Assembly (NCBI GenBank): GCA_030704615.1
Contig: CM060732.1
Span: 25,110,001 to 25,174,000 of the forward strand
Source of the DNA: Takakia lepidozioides
Taxonomy: Eukaryota; Streptophyta; Takakiopsida; Takakiales; Takakiaceae
Reading direction: 5' to 3'
Length of the DNA stretch: 64,000 nt
Part shown: one piece after another, positions 23,554 through 35,014 of the stretch
Position numbering within the stretch: position 1 is the first letter of the stretch
How the letters are laid out: each line of letters begins with the position of its first letter
Program-made: the position numbers and the translations under genes
The notes under the pieces: model-generated
Told to the model about the DNA's origin: nothing
What the model saw: the letters and a program-made list of their open reading frames with translations, nothing else
Databases searched by the model: none

Positions 23554-24991
23554 CTACTGCTTTCTACTTAAAGCATCGGCTACCACGTTGTCTCGTCCCG
23601 GTTTGTACTGGATATCCACGTCAAACACTGCCAAAGTATCTTGCCACCTAAGTTGTTTTGGGGACAACTTGGGCTGCGTGGCAAAATACTTCACCGTGAC
23701 ATTGTCCGTGAACACCTTCACTGGGTTGGAACCAACATAGTGGCGCCAGAGCTCAAGGCAATGCACCACCGCCTTCATCTCTTTTTCGTGTGTCGGCCAC
23801 CGTCGCTCCACTTCATTCAGTTTCTTACTTTCGTAAGCCACTGGACGTCCATCTTGCATAAGTACACCCCCAATCGCGAAGTCCGATGCATCTGTATGAA
23901 TCTCAAACGGACGATCGAACTCGGGGATTTTCAAGACTGGAGCTTCCGCCATCCACTGCTTCAATTCAGCAAAAGCTTGGCCACAAAAAGTGTTCCATGC
24001 CCAGACTTTGGATTTACACAGAAGGTCGGACAGCGGCCCCGCGATCTTGGCGAAATTTCTCACATACTTCCGGTAATAGGAGGCGAGTCCTAGGAAGGAT
24101 CGCACTCCCGGGACCGAAGTCGGAGGCTCCCAGTCCAAGATCGCCCTCACCTTTCTGTCATCCATTTTGATCCCATCCTGTGTAATCACATGCCCCAAGA
24201 ACTCCACTTTCGTGACCCCGAATTCGCACTTTGAAGCTTTGGCGTACAGCTTCCCTTCCCGCAATTTTGGGAATACCCTTTTGAGGTGCTCCAGGTGCTC
24301 CTCCTTTGTTTTCGAGTACACCAAGATGTCGTCGATGTACACGATCACAAAGTCATCCAACCACTCCTGAAAAAGGCTGTTCATTAGCGTGCTAAAGGTC
24401 GCGGGTGCATTGGTGAGCCCAAAAGGCATCATCAAAAACTCGTATGAACCATACCTTGTCCTGCACGCGGTCTTCTCCTCATCTCCTTCCGCCACTCGAA
24501 TTTGATGATAGCCGGAGCGCAGATCGATCCGGCTGAAATACTTCGCTCCTGCCAACCGATCAAAAAAGGTCGTCGATCATTGGCAAAGGGTACCGATTTT
24601 TGATAGTCACCTTATTTAGAGCCCTGTAGTCGACACACATCCGCAGCGTCCCATCCTTTTTATCTGCAAATAGCACCGGGGCTCCGTAAGGTGACTTACT
24701 CGGCCGGATGTACCCCTTTGACATTAGATCTTTGAGCTGAGTCTTCAGCTCGACCAACTCTCTGTGGCTCAACCGGTAGGGCGCCTTGGCAGGCGGTTCC
24801 GATCCTGGTATCACCTCAATCTTGTGGTCAACTCCTCTTCGCGGTGGCAAGCCGCTTGGCAAATCCTCCGGCATCACATCATGGTATTTCTCCAAAATCC
24901 CCTTGATCCAATCTGGGCTCGGCTCTCCATCGCCTTCTCCCTTCACTTCCCTAATGTAGAGCAAAAACTGGGGCTCGTGTGCCTCCTCCAC
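23554..24991 (-). pseudogene. Reverse transcriptase - RNase H of element F
   Basis: RT motifs: [74 protein letters not shown] and the active site [13 protein letters not shown]. RNase [21 protein letters not shown], then [11 protein letters not shown] and [11 protein letters not shown] run of six T near 24568 adds one base and shifts frame between the two RT halves. An in-frame TAG at 23554-23556 separates RNase H from integrase, where a Gln codon CAG is plausible. Confidence 0.85.
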
Positions 24992-26633
24992 GGCCCACTC
25001 CCTCTGATAGAAGGTTTATTCGCCCTCCCACGGGTTTGGGCGTTTCCGAAACTCGTAAGACCTCGCCACCATTCCAACATGGCAGCGTGACTACCCTCTT
25101 GCGGCCATCTATGACCGCTCCAGATTTGCTCAAAAAGGTCATCCCCAAAATGAGATCCACTCCATCAATCTCGCAGACTGTGAAGTTCTCACGTCCCTCC
25201 CAACTCCCCAGTTGAAGAGGAACATCGAACGCCAACCTCGTCGCCAATTGCGGTTCTCCTTTGGCAAAACGCACCTCAATAGAGGCCCCTACGTAAGTTG
25301 TCGGGAGTCCCAGCTTTTGTGCCGTTGCCGATGTCATGAAGGAGTGCGACGCTCCTGTGTCCACCAACAATGACACGTTAGTTCCGGATATTATCCCATC
25401 CACGAACAATAAGTGACTCCCTTTATGCAATGCGCTAGTTTCCTGATACAACTCACAAGAATATTTGCCTACCTTGCAAGTCCTGGCGACCACCGCTTCC
25501 ACCAAGCGACTGATGGTATCTTCCGACAGTTCTGTGGTCGCCCGAGTCATGTTCAATTGCCGGGGCTTCGTGCACTTCTTGGCCATGTGCCCGGGCTCCC
25601 CACAATTGAAACACACTCCATCAAAGGTTGCCTTCTGTCCGCCATAGGCCGCTCCACCCGCTTTTCCTTTTGAAGCACCGGGTGCCGCCTTGACTTGTGA
25701 TGGCCCTCCCTTTGATTTCCACATGCTGTTGTCGCCGCGTGGCCTATCCCACTTCTTTTCCGGTCGGAAGGAGTCACCTTCCCGCCGGGTCTTCTTGTGG
25801 TTCAGCTCCGTACGGCCTTGTCTTTCACCCCTAGGGACATCTGAGAAACATTCAGCCCTCTCAATTGCCTCGTTCAAAGTCTTAGGTGGCTTCTCCTCCA
25901 ACTTCCGCCTGGCCCATGGGGCCAACCCCGCCACAAAGTTGAAGACCATTTCTGGTTCCGCCATATCCGCGACTTCGAGCAACAGCACATTGAAAGCCTG
26001 GACATATCCCCGAATGTCATCTGTTTGCTTCAAATTCCTCATCTTGTCCCGGGCAAGCCAGGACGCATTAAGGGGCACAAACTGTCTATTCATCAATTCC
26101 TTGAACCCATTCCAGTTCAAGGTTTCCGGACTTGGACCTCGGTCGTGAAGGCGTTTCTGCCACCATTGTTGAGCATAGCCCTTCAAATAGGTGGGAGCCA
26201 CTTCCACCCGATCCTCGTCACTCAACTTGGCCGCCCGGAAGTACTGCTCTAGCTCCAGGAGCCAGGTGTTGAGTGCCTTCCGATTTCGGACGCCCTCGAA
26301 GGTGCCGGGTTCCTTAGGCTTCACCTTAAACTTTGCCTTAGTGGAAGTGGCATTAGCCGCCTTCAACACGTCTTTCAACGTCCCGCCAAACTGCGCCAAC
26401 AACCCTTCCCAAAAGGCTGCCGGCATGGGAGGCATCTCTTGGTTTGTCGGAGCTCTCAAGGATTCCTCGGGCTCCGACTCCTCGGATTCCTCCCGCTCTT
26501 GAGCGGCCTCGTTTTCGGAAACATGCATCGCTTCCTCAAACGGCCGCCTCGGTGACACGTCGCCCCCATCGGGCTCACCAGGATCATCATCTTTTGGGCC
26601 GTTCCGCTTTCGCTTTGGCTTGCCCGACCCCAT
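24951..26633 (-). pseudogene. Gag-protease ORF of element F
   Basis: The start is chosen at the ATG 26631-26633 (MGSGKPKRKRNGPKDDD); upstream codons lie in the primer-binding leader. Capsid core: TWLLELEQYFRAAKLSDEDR, AQQWWQKRLHD and MNRQFVPLNA. One CCHC zinc knuckle CFNCGEPGHMAKKC is followed by a retropepsin block VSLLVDTGASHSFMTSATAQ. The frame ends at 24951. The pol frame begins overlapping at about 24991 in another phase, which may be a true frameshift site but is more likely decay. The protein would package RNA and mature the particle. Confidence 0.85.
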
Positions 26634-26674
26634 GATGAGGCCAATCCCAAGGACGATCGCGTACTGAACTCTAA

Positions 26675-26686
26675 GCTCTGATACCA
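26675..26686 (-). promoter_or_regulatory. Primer-binding site of element F (tRNA-Met type)
   Basis: TGGTATCAGAGC on the minus strand, complementary to the 3' end of initiator tRNA-Met and two bases from the LTR end. It is the usual minus-strand primer site of plant LTR retrotransposons. Confidence 0.9.
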
Positions 26687-26688
26687 AG

Positions 26689-27415
26689 TGTCGCGCACCT
26701 CACTTCGGTAAACTCCCCTTCAAGTCATAGTTACTCGCTTTGATGCGCGCGCCTGACTCCCAACCTGGCCGCCGGGCCAACTTGGAGCTTCGGCTGCTCA
26801 CCAGGACATAACGGTCCCCCTTCGCTCCCCCACTAAACCCTCCACCTATTTGGGCCTAGTGGAATTCCCTTTGGTAGATGGCAGTCCGGAACAGCTCCCC
26901 ACTCTTTGGTCGCTTTCCGGCACGCTCACTCACTCACTAGTTTTTGGTCACCAACGGGCTTGCACCGTTCTCGGGGTTACTACTCCCTATATATACTTCT
27001 GTAGCTGTCCGCGGGGGTTTCACAACCAGCCATGCCATTTTATGGCGAACCACCACGAAAACCCTCGACTCCCGGTGATGAGTCGCGGTGAGTCTTGGCC
27101 CACTCATCACGGCCCCTATGGACCGTGATGAGTCCCAAGACTCCCCACGACTCCCACCACGAGGTCTCCGCCCCCATGGTGAGTCCTATGCCACCCCCAC
27201 TAAGTCCCGCTAAGCTACCACCACCTCTTGTGGAGCCACCCCCACCGCAACCCGGTGTGCGGGGCTCCACCTAGTGAGCGCCTCCGCCTCCTTGAATGCC
27301 TTGGGGCACTCAAGGGTGCTTCAGCCCCCCATACCTACCGCTGCCGCTGCCCCCACCACAGGGGCAGCCCCTCATGTGTCCCGACCCCCTGCCCTCAAGG
27401 CAAAGGGTCGCGACA
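26689..27415 (-). repeat. 5' LTR of element F
   Basis: 727 bp partner of 20441-21166. It contains a TATATATA-type box near 26990 in the sequence shared with the other LTR. Confidence 0.92.
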
Positions 27416-28341
27416 GGCACATTCTCCAAGATATATGCGGGGGAGTCTATCTGCTGAAGCTGTAAATAGCGCAGGACCCTCAACATCTCCCAAAACAGGC
27501 GTGACCTTGAGTCTTGTAATCCATTGCCATGCCCGGCTGATGAGTGCCCTTGGCAGGGCCAACCTGCCACTACCAAGTGAATAAGGCCAACCCGCTCCAA
27601 ATCATGCGCCCCCAGCAAAGAGATGTCTGCTGGCAAGGCTTGTTGGTATCCACGAACTGCAGACACTGGCAACAAATCATGGTACTGCTGCACCAACTGA
27701 GCAACATGGTGCAGTGAGATGCGTCGTGAAGTCTCATCCCTCTCCACATACAGATAACGTCGAACTTGTACACCTGCTTGCAGTACTGCAGCCAATGCAG
27801 TGCTGATCCCGCCAAACAAGTCCAGAAGGCATATGCCTTCATCCGGGCACTGCCATACAAGAGGTGTGGTGTCCAATGGTGACAACTGAGGTGGTCCTGG
27901 TGCAATCACTGCACTCTCCTCCTCTCCTGACAGTACAAAGGCCTCTACCCAGGCTTATTGCACCCGTCTATCAGCAGCCTGCTGCAAATCCTTGTTCGTA
28001 CCCCACAATGGAGTGTGAGCAACCATGGCAGACAACTCCGCCATACCATGCATGTCATCTTGCTTTGCTGGAGATGGCACATCCTCTACATGGGCATTGC
28101 CCTCCAGCAACTCTCCAGGCCAACTAACTGCAGCTGTGAAAGCTGCTAGTGTTGGCATCTTGCCCCGCTGGGTAGCAGCAACACCCCCAATGAATGTCAT
28201 AGGGAGCTGTACACGACGACCATCACCTGACTGCCATCCAGGCCTATAGGATGCTGACTCCTCCCAAAAATCCAGGGTGAAGCCCATGGGATATAACACT
28301 GCCCCACCAACGAGGACATCGTAAGAGACCGCATCTGTCAC
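27416..28341 (-). pseudogene. C5-cytosine DNA methyltransferase, N-terminal half (element H)
   Basis: Motif I is GICLLDLFGGISTALAAVLQ (canonical GxG changed to GIS), followed by VRRYLYVERDETSRR. The catalytic motif IV VVAGWPCQGHSSAGHGNG keeps the Pro-Cys nucleophile, and motif VI is AYILENVP. These mark an enzyme transferring a methyl group from S-adenosylmethionine to carbon 5 of cytosine in DNA. The domain stops at the target duplication of element F and resumes at 20440. The stretch 28341-27955 upstream (GWQSGDGRRVQLPMTFIGGV) is in the same frame, separated by a TAA at 27955, and may link protease and methyltransferase. Retrotransposon-borne cytosine methyltransferases are known from charophytes and dinoflagellates. 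Confidence 0.85.
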
Positions 28342-28353
28342 AATGGCCTTGGC

Positions 28354-28989
28354 TCACATCACTGAGCCATCTATAGGATGATCCGGTTGTAGTCTAATGG
28401 CCAACTCACGCCGTGTCATGCCCCAAGCCCGCTCTGATCCTCCCAGAGATGTCTGTATCTGGAAAAGACAAGGCTCCATATCCGCCTCCATGAGGCCCAA
28501 ACCTGCAATAGCAGCTCTGCCCAACATCAATGACTGAGCTCCCGAGTCCAACAAGACCCGCAGTGGCCGGTACGTCTTGCCTGCCGGTCCACTCAAAGAG
28601 AAAATGTCATCCTGGTTGTCTAACAAGACAACTTCATGTGTCACCATGGCGCGCTCAAAGGCTGGCCTAGCTGGTAGTTCCGTCAACCTGACAGCTGCAA
28701 CTTGCCATGGCGCAGCCGTGACAGCCTTGACCCTCAAATCCAAGGATCCCTCTACCACTACACCTTCCACTAACTCCGCAGAAGATGAAGTGACATCCCC
28801 ACTCTCACAGAGTGTTGCTGTTAGTCTGAGTACTGCAGCTGGTCTTACCCCCGACGTTGCAATCATGGTTGCCGAGAACAGTGGGGCCTGACACACCGAG
28901 GTGGCCACCCCCAACAGCACACTGGCTGCACTAGCCTTGGCAGCAGGTGTCGGCGCTGCATGTGTAGCTCTCCCCAATGGCACAATAAC
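28354..28989 (-). pseudogene. Aspartic protease region of element H
   Basis: The retroviral-type aspartic protease motif RVLLDSGAQSLMLGRAA is visible, with the catalytic Asp in LLDSGA, and flanking sequence typical of the fold (LGLMEADMEPCLFQIQTSLG). The frame is continuous with Gag upstream and the methyltransferase downstream. It ends at a TGA (28354-28356) where an Arg codon CGA is plausible, because the frame continues open on the other side. Confidence 0.7.
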
Positions 28990-30807
28990 CTATGCCTCGG
29001 TATCCGTGGGGCGAGAACTAGGTGCCATGGATGGCGTCGACACTGTCTCCGCCAAGATGAATGATTGAGGCAACCTAGCTTGACGGCTTGCCTCCCCACG
29101 CTGTGGATCCAACTCCACCTCTACACCTCATGGCTCAGGAACTCGTGCTGCTCCTCGAGTGACGGCTGCAGCAGACTCCACCTGCACTAGTGGTAGTGCT
29201 GCCCCACACATAAATCTCATGCCTCCCATGTCTCTTCCGTCAGGATGACGCTACTGAGGAGGAACAAGAGGTGGACCCTCAGGTCTTGGAGCTGGTACCA
29301 CCTGAGCTGTGGCCATGGCAGCAAGCCTTTGCTCTAGTTGCTGAAGCCGGTTGGCCATGCCTTGGTCAACGCCCTGACCTCCACGTCCTTGACCATACTG
29401 TGCTTGCCCTCGTCCTGCACCTCATGCCTGACCACCTCGTCCTCTCTGAGGTGCTCCACCTTGCCCTCGGCCACCATTTTTCTCTTGGAACTGGCCTCGC
29501 CGCAACTCAGGATGCAAGTCATAACATTGGGCATCTCTATGCTCATACTTGCTACAATGCCCACACTGCAACTGTGCAGGCTGTGCTTGTGCCGGCCCTT
29601 TGCCACTCTCTGGGCAATCTTTCTTGACATAGGATCTTCTACATGTCCAACATACCACCCCTGGTTGCTGTTGGCCTGCAAAAGATGCTACTGGCCTCTG
29701 CACCTGAGGTCCCCTGTAAGCTCCATAGAATTTGGGTTGGGCAACCTTGCCCCCCTGACCACGCTGTTGGGCAGTCCCTTGTGCCTATTGGCTGACAGCT
29801 GCGCCTCGTGCAGACATGTCCTTGCCAAATCCAATGGTAATAACTTGCTCCTCCACCATGTTGAGCTCAATCCGCTCAGCCAGCAGAAACACATCTGCTA
29901 ATGTGGGTTGGGCCGCTTGTAACAGGGTTGCATCCCGCACCCTTCTCCTGAGCTCCTTGTCCAAAATTCCATACCAGAACTGGACTGCCTGAGCTTCAGT
30001 AACCCCTTGGGTCACACTTATCAAGCGCCTCATACGAGTGTAGGCCTCTTGCAAGCTTTCACTGGATTTGCGCTAGAAGTCTTGCAAACTTCGCAGTTTC
30101 TCTGTCCGTACGCCTTGATAGTTCCTCCGCAACTCCTGGAAGAACTCCACCACCGGGTTGAATTTAGGTACATATGTTGTAGTCATGGCAGGAGGAGTAG
30201 TAGCACCTTTTGAACTGGTACCACCTGCAGAAGTACCGGTACTACTTGTTCCACTACTAGTGCTGGTAGTGGGACATATTGGTGCTGATGCAGCTACTGG
30301 TCGCGTCGTGCCTCGAGTAATAGAGACGTAGTCAGGTGACCAATACATCCTCCACTCCTCAATCTCTGCTTCATGTCCTCGCCTGAACTCGTGGTAATCG
30401 TCCATAGGCGGGTCTTCCAAATGCTGGAACAGTCCCTTCCACACCATGAATGGGGTGAACACCTGTGGATTGCGCAGCTACTGCAAATCACACCAGCTGT
30501 CGAACTCCTGGATAAAGTCATCCAGCTCGATTGTGCCCACAGCTCCAGAGTACCTACGAGGCCCCTTGGTAGCTCCATACACCTCCTCCATGTCGTCCCA
30601 CAATAATGGCGAAGAAAACTGCATACCTGTTGATGAAACCTCCGAGTCTGTGTCAGACTCTACACTAGTTGAGAGTGGAGGTGAAGGTGGTCTAAACCGA
30701 ACACCTCGTCTTGTGACCCCACTCTCACTTCTACTGCCTGTAGCCGTACTCCCCTCAAAACCCTTGGGTAACTCCGTGATGACACTCACAACCCGCACCT
30801 CCCCCAC
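28990..30807 (-). pseudogene. Gag region of element H
   Basis: A capsid-like region reads YHEFRRGHEAEIEEWRMYW, VVEFFQELRRNYQGVRTEKL and EAQAVQFWYGILDKELRRRV. A nucleocapsid-like tail follows with cysteine/histidine clusters (CWTCRRSYVKKDC and CGHCSKYEHRDAQCYDLHP). In-frame stops occur at 30478, 30073, 29785, 29422, 29251, 29128 and 28990 with no frameshift. Five are TAG and two TGA. The first open codons lie near 30807. Confidence 0.65.
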
Positions 30808-31395
30808 GTGACACTATAAGGCTCTAGTACTAATTCTAATAGTGATACGGTGGGGCACCTGTTGCAGTTTAAGGGTCATATCCCAGTGGCTCAGGGCACC
30901 TGCACCTGCATCCACCGCAAGAACTCCTATGGTTGGCTGGTCATCAACCCAGTCTCACCATAGAAGAAACACTGGTGGTTTTGCTGGTCATCACTCCAGC
31001 CTCACCACCGACAGCATACTCTAGGATTGACCGGTGATCAAATCCGGCCTAATCCCTATGAAAGCAAGCGCCCACACAAAACCAACATGGCGCACAGTCA
31101 AGCATGCAGGTATTGGGGGGGATCCAAACACAAGAAATCAAAACATCAACACCCCCACACCAAAATCCCTCCGCAATACTGCTCCTGCAGAATACCCCAG
31201 CCCTGGACTGACTCTTGCCTCCACCTATGGAAAGGTTTTGGCCTATCGAGAGGGTGGAAAGCTATGGGGAGGAGAGACTAAAGCAATTCCTAAACCCGGC
31301 ATGCCCTCATCCCGACACTCTCCATTTCCTCTCTAGCCATACACTAATGTCAAAGAGTGACAGGTGTGTTACAAATAGAAAGTTAAGTGATCATC
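30808..31395. other. Junction between elements H and D, unassigned
   Basis: It should contain the 5' leader or LTR of H and the 3' end of D. I could not delimit either and saw no gene. Confidence 0.4.
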
Positions 31396-31495
31396 CCTGA
31401 CTTACCAATGACTTTGAATTGTGCAAGTATTTCCATCCTTCATGTCCCTTAAAGAAAATATCGTCAGGGCCGAATTTTTGCGTTGACAAATTGTT

Positions 31496-34400
31496 CTAGG
31501 CCGCATGAAACCATGAACAAATTTGAGAATCTTTTTGCATCATAACTTTTGCTTCATATAGGTACATATGAGGTGGCACTGAAGGTAAGACCCAATGATC
31601 CCCACTGGAATAACCCAAAAAGTGCGATTGCATTTTGTGCTGCTCAATGTGGTAACGTACCAGAAAACAAGCAGCGTAGTATACCCCACAGCCCATGACA
31701 ATACTTGCTACCTCCTTGGTCTTGGTATAAATGAATCCATGTACAACTTGGAAGGCAATTAATTCCTTCAACATGGTACTTGCCTCATGCCAGTACTACG
31801 CAAAGTGATGATCCTCAATGGATCGATTGTTTGGAAGAACCTTAGTTCTAGTTGCCACTGGCAGCCAAATGCGCATGATTTGATAGTAATGTGCCAATGA
31901 TTGCGGAGGACTAAATTCTTTCCAAGCCAAATCCAACACAATGGGAATTTGGTTGAAGGGCATAATCATAGCCCTACTGTACTCCCTTGCAGCTGGAGTT
32001 TTAGGTGGGTTAAAAGCAGCATTCCCCCATACCTCAGGCTGTGGTGTGGTTGTAGTAACAACAGGGTCAGCTCTTGGCATAGTGACTTGTTGTGGTGTTG
32101 GTGGCACTGGCTCTTGTACCATTGGCATCTCCTGCACCTCCTGTGAAGAAGACTGAAAAGCCAAAGTTCTCGCTTTTAAATAAGAAGCCATTAGCTGTTC
32201 CTCAGGTACACAGACTCTGTTGTCGATATTTGAAGTGAGGTCCTCCACTTGAGTCTGCAGTCCGTCTACATCCTCCTGTAACTCCGCTATTCTACTATAG
32301 ACATTGTCTATAGTAGTTGTGGCAATGTTCTGCACTTGCAGTCTGAGCTCATTTATCTCGCTTTGGGTGAGCTTTCGTGGTGTTTTGCCCTCCACTGGCC
32401 CTTGTGCTAACCAGACCTGCATAAGGTGGTTATCCACTAAGTTGCTTGTGGTACCTCTGAGAGTTTGCTCCTCTCTGAGTTTGTACATATCTAACTGCTG
32501 TTGTAAAGCCTCCATGCGCTTTGCATGAGGTTCAACCAAATTCGCATAGGCAGCAAACAGATTATTGGTTTCCTTCCAAGCCTTGTTAGTGACAGAGATT
32601 TCATTTCTATTGGCCATGATTATTTGTTGCAACTCCAGTATGTGTCTCTCTTGGTCAACTTCAACCTGTCTGTATTGCTTGAAAGTATCCTCATTGCGAC
32701 AGATTGTATTCTTCATATCGACAATGAGTTTCACTTGCTCAACATTTTCTCCCTCTGCCTTCGTACATCTTTCCGCTTGACTGTTTATTTCTGTTGTAGA
32801 TTGGTCAAGCATAGTTGTGAGTGTAGCACATTGGATGGCCATCCTGTCATGCAATGTCTGCAACTCCGTATGTAGTGCATTCACTTGTTGCAACTTGCTT
32901 TCATGCTTCACTTGCATTTGGTATAGATGTTGCTTATGTGCTTCGTGCAACTGGTCTTGCGCGAGGCCTGCCTCAATCAATTGTTCCTTGGCCAATTGCA
33001 AAGCCGCTTCTGTACTCTCCAAGTCTGGCTGCATCTTGAGAGTGACCTCTTCATCGACCTTATTTGCACACTCTGTGGCAAGTCGAGCCTCAAACTCCTT
33101 CCTGAGTTCCTCCCTCAAAGCTGCCAATTGAGTAGTGGGAACATGTGATTTGACATAAGTACCCAACAAATTAAGTGTCTTGTTTATGGAACTCATAAGC
33201 ATCGCTTGTTGAGGGTCATCTTGGTGAGCTTGCTGCTATTCTCCCTGATCCTCAACATTGTGATGCCTTACGAACCACTCAGGCCATTGCCCCACCAGAT
33301 TTTCTTCCTGAACCACTCCATCCGTCACTAGTGCTGCAGTGTCTTGGCATTCTTCCTGTGGTACCTCCGTCACAGGTGTGTGTATTATATGCGCCGCAGG
33401 GTTTCCCCTGGACAACCGTGGCACCTCCGGAATCATTGTGTCCTTGACCATACCAGAATATTCATAGAGAAGGTCCCCCTTCTCAATTTCTGCCACCACC
33501 TGTTCTGTAGTGGGAATATCTAACCATTCTTTTTCTAAATCAATTATTTCTGGTTGAACTGCATGGACAACTTGTGGTAACTTTGTGACAAGCCGATCAT
33601 CTGGCTGTGATGGCTGTGATACTGAAGTAACTTCCTCTTCCCTCTCTGAAGGTCCTGCTTCCAGTAATAGCAGTTCTATGTGCTGCTGTGCCCCTTCCTG
33701 CACAAGAGCTTGGGAAACATTATCATGTGGATTCCGTGAAGCCAGTGGATCCGCCACTACAGTCTTTCCCCGTCTCTGTCTCTTAGTCTCGGGTTGCCCT
33801 GCCAGTCCACCCTCACTGTGTGAAGAGCCTTGCTCTTCCATTGCAGTGGTTTCTGGCTCAAACACTCCCATCTCCTTTCTTTCTCGCGCATCAAGTATGC
33901 CAGAATCAAGAATTATTTGAGCAATGATTGGGCCAGACACTATGATAGGAGACTTTGCGGCAGTACCCTGTAATCTTTTCATCTCCTCTACCAGTGCGTT
34001 GTACATTATGTCCGCCCATTCTACCTCTTCTCCTCTCAGGGCTTTGAGTATTTCTTCTGTGAAGGATATGCTCAAATACTGTTGGTTCTGTTTCATGGCA
34101 AACAGAACGTTCAATACCTGGCCTACCTCCCTTAGCCCTGGGTACACGGCCTTGGTACAAGCATAACCCTGAGTTTTAAAGAAACTCCCTTCTTGGAATA
34201 AGTCCCCTATTTGCAGTCTTGCCCTGTGCTCCTCCACATGCACCTGGCCTGCTGGCAATCGAAACAATTGCTGTAGGTATAGGGGAGTAATTAGTAATTC
34301 AACTCCCTTCACCGTTGTTGCTCCTGTCCTTGGCTCAAAGTTCTGCAAGAATTGTAACATGTACTGTCTATGGTGCAATGTCCAATCTTTGCTTTGCAAT

Positions 34401-35014
34401 CCTTCCAATCGCAGCTCTTTCAGTAACTTCACCGCCTGTGGAGTAGCAATCGTTTGTTTCTGCAGTATTGTGGTGCTCTTCACCCTGATTTCTTCCATTC
34501 CTCTCACTCTCTTCATTCTAGACACACAGAAATATTTTGGCTGTAACAATTGAAGAAATGCCTATAATGCACAAAGCATAAACGTATGGTTGCCACAAAA
34601 AGCTATGGGTAATTTCTTGTAATCCTCCGGGGCTTGCAAGCATCGATCAAGAGAAAAAATCCGTTCTGTTCTTTCGTCCCTATGCCACTGCGTAAGTAAT
34701 ATTGCAAGCGTATAGTCTGTTAGTTCCTCCATAGCTTCAAAGCTATCGCATTGATGGTTTGTCCCGTCGCGACGCCCGTTACTTAGAACGACGCCGACTC
34801 TTGCGCTTAATTTCCCTCCAATTTCTTGATCCCTTCTCTGGCTTTCGATTGGCTGTAACCGCTGTGACTGGATTTTAGATTTAATTTTCTTTAGTGGACT
34901 TTCCCTGCTGGACTGTCCACTAGGATAACACATGTGACAAGAATTTCGCTTTTCTGTACTTGTTGTTTGTTCTGTTGCCCCTTTTCTGTATTCATTAATG
35001 GGCCCGCCATTCAT
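31496..35014 (-). pseudogene. Extra post-integrase ORF of element D (unknown function)
   Basis: One frame of about 1,170 codons without any indel, broken only by TAG codons at 34562, 33236 and 31796 (and ended by a TAG at 31496 with the frame still open beyond). Copy C has CAG where D has the 34562 TAG. Part 1 (35014-33236) has SFEAMEELTDYTLAILLTQW, MKRVRGMEEIRVKSTTILQK and LLITPLYLQQLFRLPAGQV, then an acidic or low-complexity stretch. Part 2 (33202-31796) is mostly coiled coil (for example ALREELRKEFEARLATECAN, RIAELQEDVDGLQTQVEDL) and then proline-rich. The last part is hydrophobic and Tyr/His-rich. It resembles plant retroelement accessory ORFs only in position. I do not recognise a fold or function. 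Confidence 0.7.

Larger units (their letters stand above)
20441..27415 (-). mobile_element. Element F: chromovirus (Ty3/gypsy with chromodomain), complete but mutated
   Basis: Paired LTRs (20441-21166 and 26689-27415) both start TGTCGCGC and end CGCGACA. The GGCAC target duplication lies at 20436-20440 and 27416-27420. A primer-binding site TGGTATCAGAGC sits at 26675-26686, two bases inside the 5' LTR. Gag-protease, RT-RNase H and integrase-chromodomain follow in order on the minus strand. About ten substitutions and one indel between the LTRs (about 1.4%) were counted by eye, so insertion is fairly recent. At least two frameshifts and two nonsense codons disable this copy. Confidence 0.92.
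18100..30807 (-). mobile_element. Element H: Ty3/gypsy-like retroelement with DNA methyltransferase and PHD finger (interrupted by F)
   Basis: Read on the minus strand, the two parts 30807-27416 and 20440-18356 give Gag, protease, C5-cytosine methyltransferase, reverse transcriptase, integrase C-terminus and PHD finger. The chromovirus F (20441-27415) splits it, with a 5-bp GGCAC duplication on both sides. From 30807 to 27421 one reading frame is kept with no indel, but it contains nine nonsense codons. RNase H and most of integrase are missing through an internal deletion near 18870. LTRs were not identified with confidence. Confidence 0.7.

Noticed and set aside
28990-35014. TAG reassigned to glutamine
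   Set aside because: The intact element G ends its first ORF with TAG and the element B gene ends with TAG; paralogs show CAG at some of the TAG sites. Mutation explains the pattern better.
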